Source of the DNA: Dicyema japonicum
Lineage: Eukaryota > Dicyemida > Rhombozoa > Dicyemidae
NCBI GenBank assembly: GCA_011109175.1
Contig: RDEW01000031.1
Span: 480,764-528,859 of the forward strand
Direction of reading: 5' to 3'
Length of the DNA stretch: 48,096 nucleotides
The notes beneath the pieces are model-generated. The model worked only from the letters and a program-made list of their open reading frames with translations. It searched no databases and was not told the DNA's origin. Shown in pieces: positions 31,311-43,316 of this stretch; positions within the stretch are counted from its first letter, which is position 1, and each line of letters begins with the position of its first letter. The position numbers were made by a program, and so were the translations under genes.

Positions 31311-33390
31311 CCTTGCAGAATATTTCTTCCTAATTCAACTTCTCCTGTTGGTTTCCTTTCTAGAGTCAGTCAGATCTATTTTGTGAAAATCTTATGAATA
31401 ACTTGAAGGCCCATCAAGACTTTATAATTACATTGAGGACTTCTTCTTTAACTTTAACCGGGAAATCGGCGTTAGAGTCCTGCCGAAGATCAACCATTCC
31501 GTGTCTCTCTGTGGATCTAGTTCTTTAAAAGCATCCAAACAACAAAACACGTGAAAATGAGTCTTCCTATCTTTCGACAAGCTCATTAGTTCTAACAAGG
31601 TTTGTCCTTCCACCTCTTAACCTCCTTGTCCACATTTCTCAATCTTTTTCTATGTGTTATTTGATACTGCAACTGAAATGGAGATCATGGCAAAAGCCCT
31701 ACATGAGTGTTCAAATGGAGAAGTCAACAAAATCGAAGTTTATGAGGACAATGATATTTACTGTAAGAATGACACTAACAGAAAAGTCATTCAAAACTGT
31801 GAAGTTGGATCCCTTTAAAGTTCTAATTTCTTTTAATTGGAGAATGGAAATATAAATCACCATTTTTACTTTTTGTCCCAATGAAAGGTTTCAGATAGAT
31901 CTTATAGATCTGACAATATTTTGGATGTGAATAAAAATTTCAAATGGATCTGGCTAAGGGTCAACTTGCCTATAGGAAAAAATAATATAGGGTAGACATT
32001 AAATGAAGTTTGTGAAAACTTAAGATCTTTAGTTTTTGAATTGTTAGACTCTGGGGCAAATGGAAGATTTAAATAATTGTTTAAAATTAAGATAAAAAAT
32101 TCCAAAGGAGTGTGGGAGTGACAAGACTAAAAATAGTTAATTTAATAAAAATTTTCTTTAAACTTGATAAACTACTTGATGACTATAATTATTTGAAGGT
32201 TCAAGGATAGAAAACCACAAAAATGTAACCAGTTTCTCATGCGTAGATGGCCATGCGCCATATTACTAGATCAGACTTGTAATGGGGTGTTGTACGAGAG
32301 CAATCTAAAGTTTGTATATAATTGATCTCTTCTCACTTAGAAAGGAGTCCATCTCCTTTACTTTATTGCTAATAATCTCTGAAAGAGAAAAGGTTCATTT
32401 GGCGAAACACCTCCAAAAGTGGTCAATTCTAATCCCCCTAAGTAGACGCATACTGTATATATTCCTTTTATTAGATTCCAATGAGGTGGTCACTGCTGGA
32501 TGTGTTCTCTAGCAACCCTCAGCATGACGTGCTAACAAAATTATAAAATTAAGATCACATAAAATAGGCTGTGTATGTCGAATAAGCAGATCCGTATATC
32601 TGCACTTCTCTTTTAAGTACTGCTAGAGCTCGTGTGACGGAATCCTTCACAGAAAGACAAAGGTGTAGTTGAAACCGACTAGGAAGGGTGTCTCATATTG
32701 ATCCCCAATTTTATTTTAAAAAGTTTTTGAGTGAAGGGGATTCTGATGGTTTCAATTTTGAGAAACAAAACACTAATGGAATTCCTCGAATAGGTAGTCA
32801 TCATGAATATTTGTGTATCTACCAAACTTAATGTCTTCATTCCTTCATTGTGAGTGTTTAATAGAATTTATTAACAATTTATTACGCAAAAAATGAGCAA
32901 ATGGTCATATAACGGCCTCCCTGAGTGAGTGACTATTCCCTATCAGGATGGCGAGAGAGATTCGCTCAAATAACTAGCATCGCTTAGGTTGATCTTCTGA
33001 TCGTGTATAAATCCGATTCCCTAAACCAAGGGTCGGAATTCCAGAATCACAGGCCAAGGGAACCAGACGTATAATAGAATAAATAATAAATTCCATTCAA
33101 ATTTCTTCATTAGAGAGCAAAAAACTTTAGGTATAGAATAACTAGCTAACGTGGTCATGAAAAATTATCTATTCTGTGGATGAACAACGACCACTTTACT
33201 GATGGTCCTGGATGGGGGCCTCTTAAAGACTGCGAGGCGTCTCAGAGATTAGTGAAGTTGACTACGGTAGCTTGTATGTTTCATAACAGCAGGGGGAGGA
33301 TGACGTTGTTAGCTCATCAGGTTGCAAATGGCTTACCATGACTTTGGCATAGCGAAAACATCAACATTAAGTATTACTTTTAGAATTTCA
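31311..33390. other. No assigned gene; two coding-like stretches
   Basis: A minus frame at 31613-31428 (HFHVFCCLDAFKELDPQRDT) and a plus frame from 31676 (MEIMAKALHECSNGEVNKIE, continuing to about 31819) have coding-like composition. I could not connect either into a model with 20-30 base introns or assign a family. Near 33175-33340 a plus frame reads MNNDHFTDGPGWGPLKDCEA and may be retroelement debris. At 32935-32985 a short stretch resembles 24.99-25.05 kb in inverted orientation. Confidence 0.35.
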
Positions 33391-33875
33391 GATTTTTACT
33401 TCAATGGTTTATGATTTTATCGATCGGGGACCTCTGATTTTATGGGGTTTTTGAGAAACAATAATTGACTGTCATATACATCAATGAAAATTCCGAAGAC
33501 AAGGTAGCACAAACTATCTACTCATGTGGTCCTGAGACTTCAAATTGGCCTGATTCTCCTCCATCGAGCCACACAAGCATTTATCGCCCATAGCAACATA
33601 ACTGGTTGCTTATAGTAGATAGGCTNGATTTTTATTTCAAGGGTTTATGATTTTATCGATCGGGGACCTCTGATTTTATGGGGTCCTTGAGAAACAATAA
33701 TTGACTGTCATATACATCAATGAAAATTCCGAAGACAAGGTAGCACAAACTATCTACTCATGTGGTCCTGACATGCTCTAGAAGAGACTTCAAATTGGCC
33801 TGATTCTCCTCCATCGAGCCACACAAGCATTTATCGCCCATAGCAACATAACTGGTTGCTTATAGTAGATAAGCT
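33391..33875. repeat. Direct duplication, about 240 bp, split by a single N, with an indel difference
   Basis: Copy one (33391-33625) and copy two (33627-33875) flank the N at 33626. Copy two carries about 14 extra bases (around catgctctagaag) and a few SNPs. An indel plus SNPs between otherwise identical copies fits two alleles. Confidence 0.88.
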
Positions 33876-34032
33876 AGACGGGCTCTTACGGATTATGGAT
33901 TCAACCAGCATGGAAAGTAGACCATTTCTCCCTAACTTTGAATTCCCAATTAAAGGTAAGTAAAAAATACTAAGAAATAATAATTATTAAATATTTAAGT
34001 AATATTCAAAATATCTAAATAAAATAATAAAA

Positions 34033-35040
34033 TTACATAAGGAATTCGTGTAAGTCAATTAATCTGGTGAAGACCTGTGAAGCCAACTGATATTTTCTGA
34101 ATTTAAATTTGAGTGTTTTTGTTTTTGACTTCAGAGTAAGTATTCCTCCATTGAATTTGACTTCCAAGAGATCACTTAACTGTATTTTCCAAATCCTTAT
34201 GCTCATCATGTAGACGTAAATACTATTTAAGGACAACCCAAGGCGGATAGGGAACTTTGCGAGGAACTAAAGAATCACAAATTCACTACAGCATCGTAGA
34301 ACTCAACCCCAAAGCATGGGAAGGTCGCAATCCACATTAGGAGATCAAGCTTCTGCTTCTGAGGATCCCTTTTGTTTTCAGCATTGATAATACACAATAT
34401 CTTTGATTTCCCTCAAAACCAATCGGTGAAAGGACTTGTCCTCGAAGATTCTGTTTTTCAGCGCATATTCGGTCAGTCCTTTAAAACTCGAGGTTCCACA
34501 TTCGTCGTTCACTTCACTGAATTCCACAAAAATAATGAAAGCCGAGAGTTTCGCCAAAAGCCACGTCGAACAGTTAAACCTGAAATCCAAAACTGTAAGC
34601 TACTTTTTATCCACAAATATCTCGCTGAAGAAGAAAAGCCACAAAAAGTCCCTAAAGTAACCAACATAAAAAACAAAGTCCTTTGACTCTCTTCAAACAT
34701 TTCGATGAGGAACGAAGAGTAAAATTTCGGGGAAAACTTAAAACTCAAAGCGCCTAAGAAAGTACTACAAAAATACCTTTTTCCCTCAAAAAGTCGTTTA
34801 TGGTTTCCTGCTCGTCTACCCACAACTGAGAACTGAGATATTGCCATAAACCACATATCCATGCCACGTGTACTCAAGAGAAAACCAATTTGTAGCCTCA
34901 ATCCCAAGTCTGCTGGCCACGACAACCTTCACTTCTTTAAGGATCTCATTTTTCTAAAAAATCAATTAAATGAGTACATTAAAGTTGATAGAAATTATCT
35001 TGTTGACAGGAACTAGCACGTGGCACTTGTTTAGGGCCAT
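34033..35040 (-). CDS. FERM-domain protein, FERM only, 278 residues
   Basis: Eight exons on the minus strand (35040-34978, 34953-34855, 34825-34777, 34753-34675, 34651-34604, 34579-34394, 34368-34290, 34266-34033) are joined by introns of 24, 29, 23, 23, 24, 25 and 23 bases, all GT...AG, all keeping the frame. The product is 278 residues and is almost exactly one FERM domain. The F1 ubiquitin-like lobe runs about 1-77 (MALNKCHVLVPV...WFSLEYTWHGYLWVDEQ). The F2 helical lobe is about 78-195 (LSFKFSPKFYSSFLIEMFEE...LFFFSEIF). The F3 PH-like lobe is the remainder (FPCFGVEFYDAFLAK, LGLSLNSIYVYMMSIRIWKI, LKFKFRKYQLASQVFTRLID). FERM domains bind membrane proteins and phosphoinositides and link them to the cell cortex. 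No tail domain follows; the frame stops at TAA at 34033, or 2 codons later if a further 22-base intron is used. It is divergently paired with the RUNX gene. Confidence 0.85.
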
Positions 35041-35573
35041 TAGGTTATAATGTGTGTGAACAGATGATGTGTTAATCGCACGTAATGCTTATATCAGTGG
35101 TTGATCAATATTAAAGGATTATAATTCGCTGCATGTGACGTTAGAAGGTCATAGTGAAGCGAGAGGCCGCCAGACTGATTCCCTGAGTGAAACCAATCCA
35201 GACTCACGTGGTAGAAAAGCGATAAAAACAAGTTGATATGACAATCAGATAATATTGTTGGAAATGTCAAATCACCGTCGAATGCTTAGTATAGCTGTCA
35301 TATAAATCGGTATGTGACCCTTGAAATAAATCAAGGACAGGAACTTAAGCAGCCTTATCCAATAAAAAACCTGAAATGACGTGGGCAAGAAAAATGTACT
35401 TTGTTGCACTTTGTTTAGCTGTACGGTGTACGCAGCGCATTCAATTAAACTACGGCGCCAAATTGAGTAGAAAAATAAAAGTTGTCGCTTGGCGGTGAAC
35501 TGGAGAACGCTAGGTTGGTCTACCACATTAACCGCATGCTCTATGTTTATATAATATTTAGATCTCAGCTTAC
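35041..35573. promoter_or_regulatory. Shared intergenic region between divergent FERM and RUNX genes
   Basis: The 533 bases between the two start codons must hold the upstream regulatory sequences of both genes. I see GGCGCCAAA at 35454-35462, which resembles an E2F-type site, but no clear TATA box. The minus frame at 35610-35272 shows no known domain and is probably chance. Confidence 0.4.
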
Positions 35574-36857
<1,284 letters not shown>

Positions 36858-37507
36858 TTACAATTAAGAGCTAATTTTCATATTTTCTTTAAGTTATATA
36901 CCTTGTTTTATTTTTGCTGATAGTGGATATCATGGAAACTATCAGATAAACTTTATCAATTTCTGATTTGAGGTTATTCCATAATATTCCTTAATATTAT
37001 AGTTCTCCCTCAGTCTACAGCTCTACTATTTCACTCCAAATAGGACCTGACTATAGCACCTTCCGCTTAAACTGGGAGAAATTTGAGGTTTCTTTCAGTT
37101 CAAAGTGGTGAATTTTTAGAATTTCACACCAAAGAGGATCCAAGTCTGACCGTGGATACTTTTGGATTATACTGAGTGAATATGTGATTCCTGGATCTTT
37201 TTCAGTAGAGAATTCAGCTATGGAGGGGCTAGTTTGCCCTTTCTCTCGTAAAGTGCACTTAAAGTGCACAAATTAATAATTAATTCATTTAATAAATCAA
37301 AATATTTAATTTGTCATAATTCATGACCATTAAAGCCCTTTTAGTGATCATAAATCATTTACTTTCATCTTTTCGTCTTTATGGGGGACTCTATTACCAT
37401 CTTTATGATAAGACTACCAATTAGACTTAAATCACGTGGCTGTGTTCATTCTGGCAATTCAAGGCTGGATTATGAGTACCTTATCGATTAACGTCAAATA
37501 TAGGCAA
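36858..37507. other. AT-rich stretch with a coding-like minus frame
   Basis: The minus strand from about 37269 to 37051 reads VHFKCTLREKGQTSPSIAEF and continues to SQFKRKVL without stops. A 22-base GT...AG intron could follow. No ATG start and no family were recognised. Confidence 0.35.
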
Positions 37508-37780
37508 TTATTCAGCATCCCTCCTTATAGCTGCCGCAAGGTAACTCTTAAACAATGGCACATGTGTTATACTCAACTTTGATAAATTCGGGTCGAATTT
37601 GGGCATCCTTAGAAATGATTCATATGGGTCACCTGGTCGTGAAGAAAATTGCCCGCATATGTGGTTGACAGACCAAACCTTCTCCCTCACCAAAAAACTA
37701 ACAAATAGTTGGTAGGATTTCTTGGTTTTTAGACATTTACCAAGAAAATCACGCATGATTTGGTATTCCACAATAGTCAT
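37508..37780 (-). CDS. Unrecognised 90-residue protein
   Basis: A single open frame starts at ATG (37780) and ends at TAA (37508), giving 90 residues beginning MTIVEYQIMRDFLGKCLKTK and ending SYLAAAIRRDAE. Codon use and composition look like a real protein, with amphipathic helices likely. No signal peptide, membrane segment or known motif is visible. It may be the last exon of a longer gene, but no upstream exon was found because the region upstream is the duplicated block at 37838-38326. Confidence 0.4.
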   Translation of the reverse strand: MTIVEYQIMRDFLGKCLKTKKSYQLFVSFLVREKVWSVNHICGQFSSRPGDPYESFLRMPKFDPNLSKLSITHVPLFKSYLAAAIRRDAE

Positions 37781-37837
37781 CGATTTTGCGTTTATTGAAC
37801 ATTCATGGATGGTTTTACTACAAAGAATTTGGGTTTC

Positions 37838-38326
37838 AGAATTTTGTCCGTTTGTTTATGATTATGGAAATATCTGGTTTCAACACAGAAATGGCTATTA
37901 GAATGGACATCACTACCAAATCTCACCCATCGTTCCGGTTATGTCTATCTTCTTCCTTAATCGTCGACACCTTTGGTTGTTGACTGTGAGTCTTCGTCAG
38001 CCTGTGATTTGGAGATATTTGGAATTTCCTGTCTTATCGGCAATAAACTTGAAAACAGAATTTTTGAATTATTGATTTTTANAGAATTTTGTCCGTTTGT
38101 TTATGATTATGGAAATATCTGGTTTCAACACAGAAATGACTATTAGAATGGACATCACTACCAAATCTCACCCATCGTTCCGGTTATGTCTATCCTCTTC
38201 CTTAATCGTTGACACCTTTGGTTGTTGACTGTGAGTCTTCGTCAGCCTGTGATTTGGAGATATTGGGAATTTCCTGTCCTATCGGCAATAAATTTGAAAA
38301 CAGAATTTTTGAATTATTGATTTTTA
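37838..38326. repeat. Direct duplication, 245-bp period, split by a single N
   Basis: Copies at 37838-38081 and 38083-38326 flank the N at 38082 and differ by several SNPs (gctattag versus actattag, cgtcgaca versus cgttgaca). Part of it reads like protein on the plus strand (SSSACDLEIFGISCLIGNKL), but an in-frame TAA interrupts it in both copies. Confidence 0.88.
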
Positions 38327-38613
38327 AGCGATTTTGTTTAATGGTCAGTCCATTAATATTTTTGTTAGACTAGTGCTGACTAATTATTGCTTAATATTTC
38401 ATAATAGTGGTTTTTTGGCAGATTTCATTCAAATTACAACTCAGAGTGAAAATCACGTTTGTTTATTTGAGGGCTGACGGAAATTAGTCACACAATTTTT
38501 GCAGTAAAGTCAGCTGAGTGGTTAATTGGTCGGAAAGTTGGGGTGGTGCCATACCTATCTACTTAGCTTAATGGTGGATGAAAGTCAAGGTTAAGGACTC
38601 AGACATCAGAGAC

Positions 38614-38992
38614 TTGAACATGGTAATGTCGGATGCATGTAGGATCAGTGTTCGGGTCCCATAAATTTTAATCCAATGACTTTTTACATTCAGAGAACTG
38701 CAACCCCAAAACACATCATCCAAGCATCTCCAATTTGTACGAGCGAGATTAGAGTTTGATGCCTTAATATTTCAATGCTTCAATATNTTGAACATGGTAG
38801 AGTCGGATGCATGTAGGATCAGTGTTCGGGTCCCATAAATTTTAATCCAATGACTTTTTACATTCATGCCATTTGATGCGGTACCCTACTTTCAGTCAGA
38901 GAACTGCAACCCCAAAACACATCATCCAAGCATCTCCAATTTGTACGAGCGAGATTAGAGTTTGATGCCTTAATATTTCAATGCTTCAATAT
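38614..38992. repeat. Direct duplication, 174-bp offset, split by a single N, with an insertion
   Basis: Copy one (38614-38786) and copy two (38788-38992) flank the N at 38787. Copy two has about 30 extra bases near 38866-38898. The sequence gtgttcgggtcccat inside resembles a Pol III B box, but no paired A box or tRNA fold supports a tRNA gene. Confidence 0.85.
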
Positions 38993-40859
38993 CAAATTCA
39001 CATGAAAGGGAGAGATATGCAATAATGTAGATAATTTTTATTAGGGTCACTGGCTCCACGCTTTGACTAGCTCTCGTCAAACAGATCCCACCCGTGATGT
39101 GACGTGTCCTTCTGGCACAGCATAGTAATTGAAAAGGATCTTCCTAACATCTCCCGGACTAAATCTTCTTGTGAAGATTACATCATGAAAACTCCTCCAA
39201 CAAATAATGAGGCGATGTCAGTGACGGTAGGACGTGTGATGAAAATGGAATAGGGGATGGATTTGGTCGACACTAACAGATGTTGGTTTCCTTCCTTGGA
39301 TTAATTAGTCATGACTGTTTGTGGTAGGGTTAGCAAAGATTGTAGGGTTAATAAATAAACTATCTGATAACTTTGGCTGATAAAATGAGTGAGTCTGAAT
39401 ACGGGGTTAGGTGCAATTCTATGACAGCTTCTAGTGATTATTAAACATCCACCAAATCCAGATCGGGGAGATCAACAAGGAGGTTACCGACAATTCGCTT
39501 GAGCCCATATGGTCCTTTCTGACTTTCGCCATACCTTCATCCAAATGAGTCATCAAACACATCAATGGTTAGAGAGGGTTTCCTCTTCTAAAGTTCTCAT
39601 GTTCAATAAGGATGCTTTCAAATGTCCTCCCTAACAGTACCAGCTAAATATATGCCTTATTTGAGGTAGTATTTTAGGCTGTGGGCATTCGCCAGACCTT
39701 CATCAAATGAGTCATCAAACACATGAATCAAATGAGGTAGTATTTTAGCCTGTCGGTTAAAGTTATCGATTTGATATATTAACTTATGTACCCTATGCAG
39801 TATACTAGGCCATACTTTATAGCTATAATCTTTTCTATCGAGCTTTTCCCTGTTGAGTTCCATTTGTTTATTAAACTGGGGACTCTTAAATCCCAGTTAT
39901 GCTTTTTCAAATCAATCATTTTCGATTATCATCTTTTTCCTACCAAAGTCGTATTTACTATTTGGGAGATCATTACCAAGGCTATAGGCATAATTATCAC
40001 TTATGACTTGAAATTTCCTTTTTAATACAAGCACTTTCAAGAGAGTTATGATACCTATAACACCACACGTGCAATTTGGATGTCAATCTCTTCCATGGTC
40101 CTAGATTGTCAGCTAAGATGATTTTATGTCATCCAGGGATTCCAACTCTCTTTTCAGTTTTAAGGTCATTTTGTTGGACGACCTGAATTATTTTCTCTAT
40201 CATAATTGTCCTTAATAAGCGAAGTGACTTCTATGAGCTCTTTCCTGGTTTTAATTTCAAATTGTAGGAAGGTAACGTGGACCTTTATGGTATGCCATGA
40301 CGAATTGAGCTTACCTGACAACCCTAACAAGATTCATTGGTACTGTGTAAGCTTGAATACCAAAAGTCCTTAGTATTCTTGATTGAAATACATAAGGTTT
40401 TGTACTCAGTTCTAAAGAAGATACTTACGGGGGAGATCTTTGACTTAACCACCAAACAAAATAAAAAGACTAAGTCAGTTTCGAAATTCCTCCCAAATGC
40501 CGTATCACAAAGATCAGTCTTCTTAACAAACTAGTTAAAAGTTTGGCACATTGATAAGCCTACCTCATGACTTTGGGGAGACATTTTATCGCTGATAAAA
40601 ATTCTTTATACGACCGATTCAATGAACCCTCATTTATTTACACTTGTCATATGCAAAAAACAGTGGTCGGACAGACTCAACAACAACCGTAAACAGATAT
40701 AGATATCCCTTATAATGTTTAAACTACACGTGCACCATGTCAGATAGTCCAGTCGTTTGGTTATCGGAAAATTAAGTCCTAATCTTGTATTGGAAAGGAA
40801 CTGAAGTCGTATTTCTTTAAACAAAGCACGTGTAGTATGGAGATATTTTCTTGAATGAT
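38993..40859. other. No assigned gene; scattered coding-like frames
   Basis: A minus frame at 39863-39657 (MELNREKLDRKDYSYKVWPS, ILHRVHKLIYQIDNFNRQAK) and frames on both strands at 40180-40530 (minus EIKTRKELIEVTSLIKDNYD, plus LEYQKSLVFLIEIHKVLYSV) look protein-like. I could not assign them to a family or assemble a gene. Short duplicated words (ttcatcaaatgagtcatcaaacacat) occur at about 39530-39570 and 39700-39730. Confidence 0.35.
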
Positions 40860-41119
40860 TTAGTTCCTCAACTGAAGGGTCACTTCAAAATCAAACTCAA
40901 ACAAGTGTGGAAACAATGCCCCCACACCCAGTCCCTTAACAGTAATACTCACGTAGACTTGGACGTCCCCTTCACTCAAATCTGCCAGTTTAGTTCCTCA
41001 ACTGAAGGGTCACTTCAAAATCAAACTCAAACAAGTGTGGAAACAATGCCCCCACACCCAGTCCCTTAACAGTAATACTCACGTAGACTTGGACGTCCCC
41101 TTCACTCAAATCTGCCAGT
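40860..41119. repeat. Tandem direct duplication, 130-bp period
   Basis: The copies at 40860-40989 and 40990-41119 look identical and abut directly. On the minus strand each encodes LADLSEGDVQVY followed by a GTGAGT donor-like sequence, so an exon may be duplicated. Confidence 0.9.
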
Positions 41120-41705
41120 TCTCACTGCAGTAAAGAGAATTAGTTCACTCTTATAAGGCATTTGTTCGGCACGTGTCATCCTTCAATATCCTTTCTACTT
41201 GGATGTCTTATAATAGTCAACGTCAACTGACTTAAAAGATGCAGCAAAAAGCCTTTTCCATACCACCCGTCCACTTCGGAGAGTGGATCAAACAGATTGT
41301 AACCCATGAAAGCACTGTAGGGAATAAGTTGTAGAAGCTAGCAGTCATCAGATCGTATCCGAGTATATCCATGATCTCCTCAAACCCAATCTGTTACCAC
41401 TTAACAGTGTCCATTTTATAAACTACCGCAATAATATCACCAAATCCTACGAATAACGACAGTCGTATTCTTTTAACGGATGCTAGGCATGCGTTTATGT
41501 ATCCCCTCCATCATCAGAACCAGTTTCGAATTCTTGCCTTATTAAGAGAACGAAAACTTCTCCCAAACACGTGGCGATGATAAGCAAGAAATGTACTCTC
41601 AGTCATATTAAGATCCACGATCCCATGAGTATCGAAAGCATCGATGGACAGCCTAGGAGAACTGACTAGCCCAACGTCAATAATGATCCTTTTCTCGGTA
41701 CACAT
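41120..41705 (-). other. Probable multi-exon gene of unknown kind (minus)
   Basis: The minus strand starts with ATG at 41705 and reads MCTEKRIIIDVGLVSSPRLS on to FLAYHRHVFGRS. A 20-base GT...AG intron and a 31-base intron then lead to KLVLMMEGIHKRMPSI and RFGDIIAVVYKMDT. Next come FEEIMDILGYDLMTASFYNL and, in another frame, MGYNLFDPLSEVDGWYGKGF. The stretches look strongly coding, but intron choices near 41360 and 41290 are ambiguous, and I recognise no family with confidence. It may continue into the duplicated segment at 40860-41119. Confidence 0.4.
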
Positions 41706-42049
41706 TACTTAGGGTAAAACCAGAGATGTGCCTAGCTGCAGTGCAGACGTTGTAGTGGGCAGCAGATCCAAGCCATAGAGTTAAGGTTATGAAACTATAC
41801 TCACTTTTTCTCTATTTTTTTATATCATAGACAAGATCGACTGCTAGCGATCACCGTATTTTATTGACAGTGCTGAAGACTTCGAGCACACGTGTTTTAA
41901 TCGATTGCAGGTGCGTGTTCGCTGTAAATTCTTTTACCGCTCTTCGTAATGAACCGCAATCAGTGACGTTCTCCAAATTTTCAGAGCGTCCATGCAGGCT
42001 CGTTGACAAGTTTTCATTCTAAGTTGGATTCAATTGATGTTGAAAACAC

Positions 42050-42461
42050 TGAACATTTGAAATCCTAGAAATTTTGCTAAACTTACGTGAACTCATCCTC
42101 TCTCTAAGAAGAAATCGTCGACTGTTTTACATTATCCGAAGTGGAAACAGAACTTTTCCAATAAAAGGCTAAGGATTTTTTTGCTTTATTAGTTGGGCTT
42201 GGCTGTGGTATTTTTCAAGCTTTGTACATTCCATATGGTGCAGTACTTACAGTTGGCTACTCAATTGCTAGTTTGGCGTTCTTTATTGAGGTCTATTTGA
42301 GATTTCCTTGTCAGCGCCTGTCAAGTTTATTTTTGATCAGTATTGAAAAGAGATTCCTGATAAGGGAGGTAAAAGAAGCTGTAGTACAGACTTTTGTGGA
42401 CAGCAATGGATTGGACATGGAAGTAAGTTACTTTATGAACATGAAATTGGGACCGAAATGA
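42050..42461 (+). other. Probable membrane-protein gene fragment (plus)
   Basis: A plus frame open to TGA at 42461 contains FFALLVGLGCGIFQALYIPY and GAVLTVGYSIASLAFFIE, two hydrophobic segments likely to span a membrane, followed by a charged stretch (IEKRFLIREVKEAVVQTF). A 27-base intron (42148-42174) and a 22-base intron (42087-42108) would add EIVDCFTLSE and an upstream exon. A 24-base in-frame segment at 42290-42313 could be a further intron. The 5' end could not be fixed and no family is recognised. Confidence 0.45.
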
Positions 42462-43316
42462 CAAAAATACGAGTTACAACATATTTCCAACGTCGCAATT
42501 TTGGAGTGCTCAGCGAAAGTTGATCAAGAATAATCATAAATGTTTGCTGAATGAGCATATTTTGCTATTTTTATATTAACTACAATTTGCACTCCAGGCG
42601 ATAGCGTTCTAATCCAGGTGCCTGGAGATGCTCACATATCTTCATTAATTTGATCCTTTAGATATCGAGTACTCAGATACTACGCATTTTTACTGTTACC
42701 ACTAAGTAGTGATATGAACGCTAATATGCGTATAACCTTTTAGTAATTTATGAAACAATATTTTTACTACATGACTAAACAAATTAGCTATGGTTGTGCT
42801 GCATGAAGGACAAACCTGTCTAATACCAATCTAAAAAAAGACCGGGATCACCTGACGGCCTCCAATCTATTTTATTTTGTCGGTGATTATTGGTTTTAAA
42901 TAAATAAAAAGAAACAGTCGTTGGAGCTCTATAAAGGTTCTCTTCCTCGCCGCTTAGGTCAACTTTCGAGGAAATCGTGAGGAGAACCGGAGCGTTTATT
43001 ACCCACAGTTGGCTACTCAATGGGCTACTCCAAATGTCGGGAGCCATATTGACATCTCCAAAGTTCCAAAAAGTAACTATTGCATAGAGTGAGTGCGTCG
43101 GATCTTCCGAGGAACAACGAGCAAAGGTCTAACTCGTGACCTGCCTGACCACATCAAATCATCTTATCGGATCTATGGGAGCGTCTGAATTTTCTTTTTT
43201 ACTTTGTGTTAGTCTCGGTTTCTTTCACTTGAAAAACGGGCGTAAATAATAAATAATTTAAATATTTATTAAAATAATTAAGTTAACTATAATTTGAACA
43301 ACCGTATCGACGTGAA
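42462..43316. other. No gene seen
   Basis: This is a mixed AT-rich stretch with only short frames. The tcaggtgatcccgg word (reverse strand, about 42837-42850) is shared with 28720, which suggests retroelement debris. Confidence 0.35.

Noticed and set aside
34509-34925. A 138-residue minus-strand protein as a single continuous ORF
   Set aside because: It reads through FERM introns. The spliced model with introns of 23-29 bases gives a complete FERM domain instead.
38630-38665. A tRNA or SINE head, based on gtgttcgggtcccat
   Set aside because: No A box at the right distance and no cloverleaf can be drawn.
42222-42461. A DC-STAMP-like membrane protein
   Set aside because: The hydrophobic segments fit a membrane protein, but the conserved cysteines and RC...KRGR pattern of that family are absent, so only an unnamed membrane-protein fragment is reported.
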